A stretch of DNA of 5,633 bases from Chloroflexota bacterium (GTDB lineage Bacteria > Chloroflexota > Limnocylindria > Limnocylindrales > CSP1-4). Shown here in pieces: positions 1-5,546 of this stretch; position 1 is the first letter of the stretch; each line of letters starts with the position of its first letter. The position numbers and the translations under genes were made by a program. The stretch lies in the NCBI GenBank assembly GCA_003157175.1, contig PMIQ01000111.1, positions 361 through 5,993 on the forward strand, written 5' to 3'. Under the pieces are notes generated by a model, which had not been told where the DNA came from, ran no database searches, and saw only the letters and a list, made by a program, of their open reading frames with translations.

Positions 1-1048
1 CGTGCTTCCAGCCGTGCATGCCGACGAAGCCCAGGCTGAGCGGGTTCGTCTCGTCCATGGCGCTGACGCCGAGCAGCGTGTGCGCCACAGGGATCTGAGC
101 CTTCTCGGCCAACTCGCGCAGCTCTTCGGTGGCGTCGGCGATCAGGACGCCGTGGCCGGCCAGGATGACCGGGCGTTGTGACTTCGCGATCTCCTGGGCC
201 GCCAGCCTGATCTGGCGGGGATGGCCCTCGAGGTTGGGCTTGAAACCCGGCAGATCGACGCTGTCCGGGTGCTCGGCCAGGCACTCCCCCATCAGGGCAT
301 CCTTGGTCAGGTCGATGTGGACCGGGCCGGGACGCCCGGTGCGGGCGATGTGGAAGGCTTCGGCGAAGACGCGGGGAATGTCGTTGGCCTCGCGGACCAG
401 GTAATTGTGCTTGGTGCAGGGCAACGTTATGCCCGTGATGTCGATCTCCTGGAAGGCGTCCTTGCCGAGCAGCGAGCCGACGACGTTGCCGGTGATCGCC
501 ACGATCGGGACCGAGTCGAGCATGGCGTTGCCAATGCCCGTGACCAGGTTCGTGGCGCCCGGGCCGGAGGTGGCGAGGCAGACGCCGACCTTGCCCGTGG
601 CGCGGGCATAACCCTCGGCGGCATGGGCGCCGCCCTGCTCGTGGCGCACCAGGATGTGGCGCAGCTCCGGGTAGTCGCCGAGGACGTCGTAGAACGGCAG
701 AACGACGCCGCCCGGATACCCGAAGAAGACCTCCACGCCCTGGCGGAGCAGGGCCTCGCAGACCGCGTCCGCGCCGATGCGAGGACGCTTTGCGCCGCGC
801 TCGGCCAGGCTCTTGATGTGGAGGCGGTGACTGTCGGTGAGCATCTCGCGCCGGCCGGCCGAGATCGCGTCCGCGCGCGCCGTACCGGCGCCCGGCATGT
901 GGTTGATGCGCCCGCGCTCGGCGGCGGAGACAGCGGCCGCGCCCCCGGCCCCGCCGGCCGCGCCCCCGGCGGCCGCGCCGTTCGACCCTTGCGTCTGGCC
1001 CGATGTCGCCGTCGGCGAACGGCCCGGTCCGTCGTCCGTGGTCCCCAT
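1..1048 (-). CDS. ilvB: Acetolactate synthase large subunit, N-terminal 349 codons (runs off window)
   Basis: This is the catalytic subunit of acetohydroxyacid synthase, a cytoplasmic ThDP/FAD/Mg enzyme that condenses two pyruvates, or pyruvate and 2-oxobutyrate, in the first common step of valine, leucine and isoleucine synthesis. I translated the open frame by hand. The ThDP pyrimidine-binding domain spans about residues 91-260, with FGYPGG (109-114), the catalytic Glu137 in RHEQGG, ATSGPGATN (159-167), GKDAFQEID (195-203) and TKHNYLV (212-218). The central FAD-type domain begins near 278 and is cut by the window edge, so the ThDP-pyrophosphate domain and any ilvN lie outside. The ATG at 1048 is chosen because AGGAAGGG sits 7 nt upstream. 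It gives an unusual ~85-residue N-terminal extension, Gly/Ala-rich at 24-40. Met51 and Met69 are alternative starts but lack a convincing ribosome-binding site. An attenuator lies directly upstream. The family assignment is very secure. Confidence 0.96.
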   Translation of the reverse strand, partial: MGTTDDGPGRSPTATSGQTQGSNGAAAGGAAGGAGGAAAVSAAERGRINHMPGAGTARADAISAGRREMLTDSHRLHIKSLAERGAKRPRIGADAVCEALLRQGVEVFFGYPGGVVLPFYDVLGDYPELRHILVRHEQGGAHAAEGYARATGKVGVCLATSGPGATNLVTGIGNAMLDSVPIVAITGNVVGSLLGKDAFQEIDITGITLPCTKHNYLVREANDIPRVFAEAFHIARTGRPGPVHIDLTKDALMGECLAEHPDSVDLPGFKPNLEGHPRQIRLAAQEIAKSQRPVILAGHGVLIADATEELRELAEKAQIPVAHTLLGVSAMDETNPLSLGFVGMHGWKH

Positions 1049-1055
1049 CGCTTCG

Positions 1056-1063
1056 CCCTTCCT
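1056..1063 (-). promoter_or_regulatory. Shine-Dalgarno of ilvB
   Basis: The minus strand reads AGGAAGGG, then 7 nt, then ATG. It is the only strong ribosome-binding site near the candidate ilvB starts and decides in favour of the long N-terminal form. It lies beyond the attenuator terminator, so it is transcribed only after readthrough. Confidence 0.75.
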
Positions 1064-1131
1064 TTCGCCGGCAACCGTCTACTGGCGGCGCCTGGCTCTC
1101 GACTCTCGATTCCTGGTCTGGCTAGCTCATG

Positions 1132-1159
1132 AAAAAACCCTCGCCTACCGGCGAGGGTT
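1132..1159 (-). terminator. Intrinsic terminator acting as ilvB attenuator
   Basis: On the minus strand AACCCTCGCC, loop GGTA and GGCGAGGGTT form a perfect 10-bp stem. The run of six T at 1137-1132 overlaps the last two stem bases and leaves four U after the stem. The stem lies 23 nt after the stop of the small leader ORF and 83 nt before the ilvB ATG. That is the placement of an attenuator rather than an end-of-operon terminator. It provides segments 3 and 4 of the attenuation fold; segment 3 is shared with the antiterminator. Confidence 0.9.
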
Positions 1160-1222
1160 CTGGTCGTTCGGGCTTGCGTCGTCAGCGCTTGTCCCTGGGT
1201 CCAGCCTCCCGCCGGGAGCCGG
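1150..1222 (-). promoter_or_regulatory. Pause hairpin and antiterminator of the ilvB attenuator
   Basis: Two mutually exclusive folds can be drawn on the minus-strand RNA. The pause hairpin (1:2, 1222-1201) pairs CCGGCTCCC with GGGAG-g-CTGG across a 3-nt GGC loop, with one G·U and one bulged G. The antiterminator (2:3) pairs GGCGGGAGGCTGG (1213-1201) with CCAGAACCCTCGCC (1163-1150). That gives GGCG/CGCC, a G·U, a G-C, a bulged A, two G-C, a bulged AA, then CTGG/CCAG, about 12 pairs. Forming 2:3 consumes the 5' arm of the terminator. The control codons GTA CTC GTA CTC ATT (1238-1224) end just before segment 1. A ribosome stalled there would cover segment 1 and release segment 2 for antitermination. 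Energies were not computed. Confidence 0.75.
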
Positions 1223-1388
1223 TAATGAGTACGAGTACGCGCTCAATTCCGAACTCGATGGTGCGAAGTAGACCGAGGAGGGACACGTCGACCAGGCCGA
1301 GGTTATCGGCAGGCACCTGCACGTGACTGCCGTCCAACCTGATGGCAACGGCGACGTGGCGGCGGTTCCGGCTGTTGAACAGACCCAA
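1182..1388 (-). CDS. Leader ORF of ilvB, BCAA-rich, TTG start (68 aa) or a shorter internal start
   Basis: A small ORF sits between the candidate promoter and the attenuator. The part from residue 35 on is very rich in branched-chain residues: 12 of the 22 residues from the GTG codon at 1286 are Val, Leu or Ile. It culminates in VLVLI encoded by GTA CTC GTA CTC ATT at 1238-1224, followed by TGSRREAGPRDKR and TGA. Several control codons (GTA, CTA, CTT, ATT) are types seldom used in the neighbouring genes, which suits ribosome stalling. The start at TTG 1388 has GGAG 7 nt upstream in a context (GAACCAGG before the start) that matches the MMPL gene's site. The GTG at 1286 would give a more typical 34-aa leader but has no Shine-Dalgarno. 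Known ilv leaders are usually about 15-35 residues, so the N-terminal half may have another role or be untranslated. The leader role is inferred from position and RNA folds. I recognise no protein family. Confidence 0.62.
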   Translation of the reverse strand: MGLFNSRNRRHVAVAIRLDGSHVQVPADNLGLVDVSLLGLLRTIEFGIERVLVLITGSRREAGPRDKR

Positions 1389-1395
1389 CCTGGTT

Positions 1396-1399
1396 CTCC
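1396..1399 (-). promoter_or_regulatory. Shine-Dalgarno of the leader ORF
   Basis: The minus strand reads GGAG, then AACCAGG (7 nt), then TTG. The MMPL gene start has the very similar AGGGAACCAGG-ATG, so the genome seems to use this context. This supports initiation at TTG 1388. Confidence 0.5.
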
Positions 1400-1411
1400 G
1401 TAACAGCGACT

Positions 1412-1436
1412 ACACCGACTCAGGATGGAGCGGTGT
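1412..1436 (-). promoter_or_regulatory. Hairpin at the presumed 5' end of the ilvB leader RNA
   Basis: The minus-strand sequence ACACCG-CTC, loop CATCCT, GAG-t-CGGTGT makes a 9-bp stem with one bulged base. If the TACACT box at 1443-1448 is the -10 element, transcription starts at about 1436, exactly at the base of this hairpin. A 5'-terminal stem could protect the RNA from degradation. No T-tract follows it, so it is not a terminator. Confidence 0.45.
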
Positions 1437-1442
1437 TTGGCG

Positions 1443-1448
1443 AGTGTA
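1443..1448 (-). promoter_or_regulatory. Candidate -10 box of the ilvB leader promoter
   Basis: The minus strand reads TACACT, which keeps T1, A2, A4 and T6 of TATAAT. It lies about 55 nt upstream of the leader TTG and predicts a start near 1436. There is no good -35 at 16-18 bp. A TTGACC is present at 1462-1457 but only 8 bp away. This is the best candidate in the 1389-1604 gap, and a promoter is needed somewhere here if the attenuator controls ilvB independently. Confidence 0.4.
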
Positions 1449-1451
1449 GCA

Positions 1452-1469
1452 GCAGGGGTCAATCCCTGC
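1452..1469. repeat. Inverted repeat next to the candidate -10 box
   Basis: GCAGGG and CCCTGC form a perfect 6-bp inverted repeat separated by 6 nt. It ends 3 bp upstream of the TACACT box and so falls in the usual spacer region. It could be an operator or a short hairpin. Chance is a realistic alternative in GC-rich DNA. Confidence 0.35.
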
Positions 1470-1585
1470 GCTATGCCCCAGTCGGGGGGGCGGACCATGG
1501 TACGGGAGGTATCGCCCGTGATGGCCGGGGGCTGGAGACGATCGTGGCACGGGAGCCGCGCCAGGCCCATACCCGTGGCAGCGCC

Positions 1586-1595
1586 GTCACGTGAC
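1586..1595. repeat. Perfect 10-bp palindrome GTCACGTGAC
   Basis: GTCAC|GTGAC is self-complementary and sits about 10 nt past the MMPL stop codon. The motif CCACGG occurs on either side of it on the minus strand (1600-1595 and within 1578-1572). It may be a regulator site for the downstream promoter or for nothing at all. It is about 140 bp from the candidate -10, which is far for a direct repressor. Confidence 0.3.
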
Positions 1596-1604
1596 CGTGG
1601 CCCG

Positions 1605-4514
1605 CTATTCTGCCGGCGTGGGCGGTGACGGCGGTCTGGGCGACACCTCGGTGCCAGAGATCGGGCCGCCGCCGCGGTGGAACGGCCACCAGGCCCATTC
1701 GCCGATCAGGGCGGTGATGGCCGGGACCAGCAGGCTCCGGACGATGAAGGTGTCGATCAGTACACCCAGCCCGACCGTGACCCCGACCTGGAAGAGCAGC
1801 TGAAGCGGCGACGTGATCAGCGCCCCGAACGTCCCCGCCAAGATCAGGCCGGCCGAGGTGATGACCGTGCCGGTTCGAGCGGAGGCGGCGCGGATTCCCT
1901 GTCGCAGCGGCCGGGTGGCGCTCTCCTCGCGGACCCGCGACATCAGGAAGATGTTGTAGTCGGAGCCGAGGGCCACGAGCAGCACGAAGACCATCAGCGG
2001 TATGAAGTAGTTGATCCCCGGCTGGCCGAACACGGTCTGAACCAGGAACGCCGAGAGGCTCAGGCTGGACGAGTACGACAGCAGCACGGTCAGAACGAGG
2101 TAGGCGGGTGCTGCCAGCGCCCGCAACAGCAGAATGAGAACGATCAGGATGCCGACGATCGTGATCACGGCCACGCGCAGGAAGTCGGACGAGATCGTCG
2201 ATTGGACGTCCGTATACTCGGCCGTCGCGCCGCCCACGTAGGTCGAAGCCCCCGGCCCGAAATTGGCCGCCTGGCCTGCCATCAGCGTCCGCAAAGAGCG
2301 GACCGTGTCGAATGCCCGGGTGTCGTAGGGGTTGGCGACGGTTGTGACGTACAGCCGCGCGACGTCACCGGCGCTCGACTCGTAGGCCGCCACCAGATCC
2401 GGCGGCGCGTACAGGTCGCCGGCGCCGAACGCCGCCGCGAGCTGGCTCAGCTCCCCGGGGAGACGGGCACGGGCAGCGGCCGTGGCCTGCTGGGCGGCCA
2501 GCTGTTCGGCCGTCGGCGTCGTAGTCGTGGGGCTGAAGTAGAAGGCGGTCGGCTGCGCCTCGAACCATGTCTTCATCTGCCCGATAGCCGAGACGAGCGA
2601 CATGAATGCGCCGGCATCGCGAGTGGCGGCGACCTGCGGGATGGCGCTCTCCGCCGCCTTGAACGCATCGGTCAAGGTCAGCGCCGGCACCGCCGCGCCA
2701 AGCTCGTCAAGGTAGGCCTTGAGCTGGGCCAGTTGAGTAGCGGCGTCGCCGCTCGAGGCGGACGAGCCGGCGGACCCGAGCGCGGCGGCCTGCAGCCTAT
2801 CGGCCAGCGCGCCCAGCTGGTTGGCCGCGCTGGCCTGGCTCCTGCCGTTCACGACGCTCTGCTGGAGCGTGGCCAGATCCGCCTCGGCGGCGGTCAGTGT
2901 CGTGCCCGCAACCTTCGGATAGACCTTGTCCAGCCCGCCCACATATGAGGCCGTGGAGTCGATCCCCGCCAGAGAGGCGTCGCTCAGCTGAACGTTGATG
3001 TCGGCGCTCGGCGGCTTGGCGAAGGCCTGCGCCATGGCCGCCAGCTGGACGGCGGGCTTCAGCACGGCGGAAACGCCGCCCTGGCCCGTAGGGTCGACGA
3101 CGCTGCTGACCGACTGGATATCCGGCAGGGCGGCGATCTTCTGCTCCAGCTGCCCGATGCTGGTCAGCTCCGCGGGGCTGGCCAGATTGCCGCCGGGGGC
3201 CTCGACCAGGACGTTGAGTGGCATCAGCCGGCCCTCGGCCAGGTGCTGGCTAAGCTCATCGAAGCCGAGGCGCGACTCGGCATTGCCCGGCAGCTCTTCC
3301 AGAACGTTGAAGTTCTGTTTGAGCTGGGGCAGCGCCAGAAGCGGCGCCGCCAGCGCAACCAGAACGACCGCGGTCAGGAGCCCCGGGTGGTCCGTGATGC
3401 GCCGGGCCACCGCCGCCCAGAAACCCTGGTCGTCCGAGCCGGCGGTTCGGGTCTGTTCGTGGCGCGGCCAGAAGAGGCGCCGGCCGAAGATCGCCAGCAG
3501 CGACGGCGTCAGGGTCAGGCCGGCCAGCAGCGTGATGAAGATCGTGATGGCCAGAGCCGGGCCGGTCGTCTGGATCATGCCGAAGCTGGCGACGATCATG
3601 GAGCTCAGGCCGACGATGACGGTCGCCGCGGAGGCGGTGATGACCGCGCCAATTCGGCTCACGGTGACGCGGACCGCGTCGTCGTGGCTGTTGCGGCCCA
3701 GTTCCTCTCTGAATCGCGATATCAGGAAGATGGTGTAATCCGTGCCGACGCCGAATACGAGCACGACGATGAACGAGTCGAGCACGGACGAGAGCTGCCA
3801 GCCGCCCTGGGCCAGGAAGCCGAGGACGCCGCGCGAGACCAGGAAGGCGCAGCCGATCGTGGCCAGCGGCACCAGGGCCGCCAGCGGCGCGCGGTAGATG
3901 AGCAGCAGCACCACCACGACCAGCACGATCGTGACCAGGGTCGTGCTGCTCGTGCCCTGCTGGATGGCGTTCAGGTAGTCGCGGCCGATCCCCGCCTGGC
4001 CGCTGACCTGGGCCACCAGCCCGGCGGGCAGCACGCCCGGCGCGGCGAGATGGGCCCTTATGGCGTCGATGGCGACGTTGGTCCGCGGCAGGAACGAGGG
4101 CGAATCGAAATCCACCTGGGCCAGCTCGACCACGCCATCGCTGCTTCGCAACATGGTGGCCAGGCTGGGCGTGCCCTCGGCGGTGACGTAGCGCAGGACC
4201 GCCGCCGGGCGACTCGTCCCTCCGAACCAGGCGCCCAGGCCCTCGATGGCGGCGCGGTCCGCGTCGGTCAGGCCACTCTGGCGGGAGAAGACGATCAGCG
4301 CCGTCGACGGCGACGAGTCGTTCGGAAAGGCGGCCGCGATGACGTTTCGAGCGGCCAGCGACTCGGCGTTCTTGGGCAGGAAGCTGGTCTCGTCGGCGGA
4401 CCCGACCTGCGCCAGCGATGGGCCCAGGACTCCGAACAAGATCGCGCCGACCACCCACCCGGCGATGAACACGAAGCGGAGCTTGAGCACGAGCCGGCCG
4501 AGTCGATCGAACAT
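1605..4514 (-). CDS. MMPL/RND-family membrane transporter, MmpL4/5-like architecture (969 aa)
   Basis: This is a proton-driven inner-membrane exporter of the MmpL branch of the RND superfamily, whose characterised members move lipids, glycolipids or siderophores across the cytoplasmic membrane. The two-fold repeat is clear. TM1 is about 13-33, a first outer domain 34-190, TM2-6 about 192-345 and TM7 about 379-396. A second outer domain spans 397-776 and TM8-12 about 779-932. Both hallmark motifs are intact: GTDYTIFLISRFREE (257-271) and GSDYNIFLMSRVREE (850-864). Their Asp259-Tyr260 and Asp852-Tyr853 correspond to the proton-relay pairs of MmpL3. The second outer domain is about 380 residues against 155 for the first. 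Residues about 480-720 are Ala/Gln/Leu-rich and probably helical, as in the periplasmic hairpin of MmpL4/5. A Pro-rich tail ends the protein. The ATG at 4514 has AGGGA 6 nt upstream. No MmpS-like gene is visible. The substrate is unknown. Confidence 0.93.
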   Translation of the reverse strand: MFDRLGRLVLKLRFVFIAGWVVGAILFGVLGPSLAQVGSADETSFLPKNAESLAARNVIAAAFPNDSSPSTALIVFSRQSGLTDADRAAIEGLGAWFGGTSRPAAVLRYVTAEGTPSLATMLRSSDGVVELAQVDFDSPSFLPRTNVAIDAIRAHLAAPGVLPAGLVAQVSGQAGIGRDYLNAIQQGTSSTTLVTIVLVVVVLLLIYRAPLAALVPLATIGCAFLVSRGVLGFLAQGGWQLSSVLDSFIVVLVFGVGTDYTIFLISRFREELGRNSHDDAVRVTVSRIGAVITASAATVIVGLSSMIVASFGMIQTTGPALAITIFITLLAGLTLTPSLLAIFGRRLFWPRHEQTRTAGSDDQGFWAAVARRITDHPGLLTAVVLVALAAPLLALPQLKQNFNVLEELPGNAESRLGFDELSQHLAEGRLMPLNVLVEAPGGNLASPAELTSIGQLEQKIAALPDIQSVSSVVDPTGQGGVSAVLKPAVQLAAMAQAFAKPPSADINVQLSDASLAGIDSTASYVGGLDKVYPKVAGTTLTAAEADLATLQQSVVNGRSQASAANQLGALADRLQAAALGSAGSSASSGDAATQLAQLKAYLDELGAAVPALTLTDAFKAAESAIPQVAATRDAGAFMSLVSAIGQMKTWFEAQPTAFYFSPTTTTPTAEQLAAQQATAAARARLPGELSQLAAAFGAGDLYAPPDLVAAYESSAGDVARLYVTTVANPYDTRAFDTVRSLRTLMAGQAANFGPGASTYVGGATAEYTDVQSTISSDFLRVAVITIVGILIVLILLLRALAAPAYLVLTVLLSYSSSLSLSAFLVQTVFGQPGINYFIPLMVFVLLVALGSDYNIFLMSRVREESATRPLRQGIRAASARTGTVITSAGLILAGTFGALITSPLQLLFQVGVTVGLGVLIDTFIVRSLLVPAITALIGEWAWWPFHRGGGPISGTEVSPRPPSPPTPAE

Positions 4515-4520
4515 CCTGGT

Positions 4521-4525
4521 TCCCT
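4521..4525 (-). promoter_or_regulatory. Shine-Dalgarno of the MMPL gene
   Basis: The minus strand reads AGGGA, then ACCAGG (6 nt), then ATG. It fixes the start at 4514 and shares the GAACCAGG context with the ilvB leader ORF. Confidence 0.65.
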
Positions 4526-4589
4526 GCTGTCGATGTCTCGCACCCGACGCGGCGCGCAGCCGGGCGCTCTGGCTGGGACGGCGAGTCGG

Positions 4590-4595
4590 ATTGTA
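4590..4595 (-). promoter_or_regulatory. Candidate -10 box for the MMPL gene
   Basis: TACAAT on the minus strand matches TATAAT at five of six positions and lies in the 87-bp gap between the glycosyltransferase stop and the MMPL start. It would give a leader of about 70 nt. No recognisable -35 lies 16-18 bp upstream. It could be an internal promoter, with the two genes otherwise cotranscribed. Confidence 0.3.
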
Positions 4596-4601
4596 GGTCC
4601 G

Positions 4602-5546
4602 CTACGCGGAGTTCGCCGATTCGGGGGTGCCCTTGCTCGCCGGCGCGGAAGGCTTCTGGCGCAGCCGCGGGATGGCCACCAGAACCGCCGGCGAGGTGAT
4701 CCACAGGACCGGCATGGCCAGGACCGTGGCGACGGGCACGACCCAGCGCCGATCGGTCCTGGCTCCCCACACGATCAGCACCGCCGCGAGGGCCAGGCGA
4801 AGGACCAGGGGCGGGATCAGCCACTGGTACGAGGCGTTGTCGACGGGCCCGGTGGAGCTGGAGCTGGTCAAGAAGGAGACCCAATCGAACCACGCGCCAG
4901 GGGCGATGGCGAACGAGACGAGGACGATTGCGGCCGTGGTGCCGAGAGCGATGGCGAGCGACCGCCACTCCCTCCGAACCACGAACCACAGCAGAGAGAT
5001 GCCGGGCGTGACCTTGGTCAGGATGCCGATCGACCACAGGCCGGGATAGCTGAAGCCGAGCACGCACACGGTCGCGAGCAGCAGGTGGACGTTGGCTTCG
5101 TACAGCTCGAGGGAAACCGGAATGAACGCCAGCCACAGGAACGCGTGGCGGCGGGTCAGCCAGACGAGGTTCGCCGCGAGGAAACCGGCCCAGAGAACGT
5201 AGAAAGCGCCGAACATGAGGTTGTGGGCCGGCGCGAAGAACAGGGCCACGGCTGGGGTGTACGTGAACGAGCCAACCTGACCTAGCGGCGTCGCATACGG
5301 ATGCCAGGGCGAGACGGCCCAGTAGGCGAAGGCATCGAAGCCGGTGGTCCCCTTCTCCGGTCCGATGATCAGGAGCAACCAGCCCAGGAACACGACGCCG
5401 AAGCACGACAGGCCGAGCACGGTCGGGGCGCGGTAGATGCGGAGGCGATCGGCCAGGCGATCGATCGGCCGCCTCGGGGTTGCCCGGCGATCGGCCGTCG
5501 GGTGCTCGGCCGTCGGGTGCTCGGCGCCGGCGTCGACTGAGCTCAT
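4602..5546 (-). CDS. GT87/DUF2029-like polytopic membrane glycosyltransferase (314 aa)
   Basis: This is probably a GT-C-type glycosyltransferase of the GT87 family, which includes polyprenol-phosphate-mannose-dependent mannosyltransferases such as PimE and acts on the outer face of the cytoplasmic membrane. After a ~40-residue polar N-terminus come about eight or nine hydrophobic segments starting at 43-61. Family-like signatures appear in order. FDAFAYW (70-76) holds Asp71, the candidate catalytic acid in the first outer loop. GSFTYTPAVALFFAP (92-106) follows, then LELYEANVHLLLA (146-158) and TKVTPGISLLWFVVRREWR (177-195). At 314 aa it is short for the family (often about 400), so some C-terminal helices may be absent. 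The ATG overlaps the upstream stop as ATGA and has no Shine-Dalgarno, which indicates translational coupling. The next gene is the MMPL transporter, suggesting a shared envelope substrate. Donor and acceptor cannot be read from sequence. Confidence 0.78.
   Translation of the reverse strand: MSSVDAGAEHPTAEHPTADRRATPRRPIDRLADRLRIYRAPTVLGLSCFGVVFLGWLLLIIGPEKGTTGFDAFAYWAVSPWHPYATPLGQVGSFTYTPAVALFFAPAHNLMFGAFYVLWAGFLAANLVWLTRRHAFLWLAFIPVSLELYEANVHLLLATVCVLGFSYPGLWSIGILTKVTPGISLLWFVVRREWRSLAIALGTTAAIVLVSFAIAPGAWFDWVSFLTSSSSTGPVDNASYQWLIPPLVLRLALAAVLIVWGARTDRRWVVPVATVLAMPVLWITSPAVLVAIPRLRQKPSAPASKGTPESANSA
5491..5520. repeat. 15-bp tandem duplication inside the glycosyltransferase gene
   Basis: The unit TCGGCCGTCGGGTGC occurs twice in tandem with no mismatch, and a third partial copy (TCGGC) follows. 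On the coding strand it encodes AEHPT twice in the disordered N-terminal tail. The length is a multiple of three, so copy changes keep the frame. Confidence 0.85.

Larger units (their letters stand above)
1389..1604 (-). other. Intergenic region between the MMPL gene and the ilvB leader
   Basis: No coding sequence is supported here. From the MMPL stop onward the minus strand holds the palindrome at 1595-1586, then an imperfect hairpin at about 1527-1492 (GG-CCAT and ACGGG arms pairing with CCCGT and ATGG-t-CC), then a GCCCC/GGGGC stem at about 1490-1474. The inverted repeat, -10 candidate and 5' hairpin follow. None of the hairpins near the MMPL stop has a T-tract, so the 3' end of the MMPL transcript is not defined and some readthrough into ilvB is possible. 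Confidence 0.6.

Noticed and set aside
221..1132. Plus-strand open frames over the first 1.1 kb, and the minus-strand frame 1074-427
   Set aside because: The acetolactate synthase frame on the minus strand has unmistakable conserved motifs. The others are shadows of it.
1132..1440. T-box riboswitch in front of ilvB
   Set aside because: No T-box sequence (AGGGTGGNACCGCG-like) precedes the terminator, whereas a leader ORF with control codons and the three alternative stems are present.
1457..1462. TTGACC as -35 of the leader promoter
   Set aside because: It matches the -35 consensus well but is only 8 bp from TACACT, too close, and no good -10 lies 16-18 bp downstream of it.
1474..1527. Intrinsic terminator for the MMPL gene
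   Set aside because: Two GC-rich hairpins can be drawn, but neither is followed by a T-tract on the minus strand.
1145..1570. 141-codon minus-strand ORF starting at an ATG at 1570
   Set aside because: It runs through the promoter, leader and terminator region in a different frame from the leader ORF, has no good ribosome-binding site and shows no protein-like pattern.
1677..2948. 423-codon plus-strand open frame
   Set aside because: It is antisense to the MMPL gene, with a Gln/Arg/Gly-rich product and no recognisable domain.
3243..5285. 680-codon open frame on the plus strand
   Set aside because: It lies antisense to the MMPL and glycosyltransferase genes. Its product is Arg/Gly/Asp/Gln-rich without hydrophobic or domain patterns, as expected from the opposite strand of GC-rich coding DNA.
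3256..5406. 716-codon open frame on the minus strand in another register
   Set aside because: It crosses the stop of one real gene and the start of the next and is Arg/Pro/Gly-rich. It is a frame shadow of the glycosyltransferase and MMPL genes.
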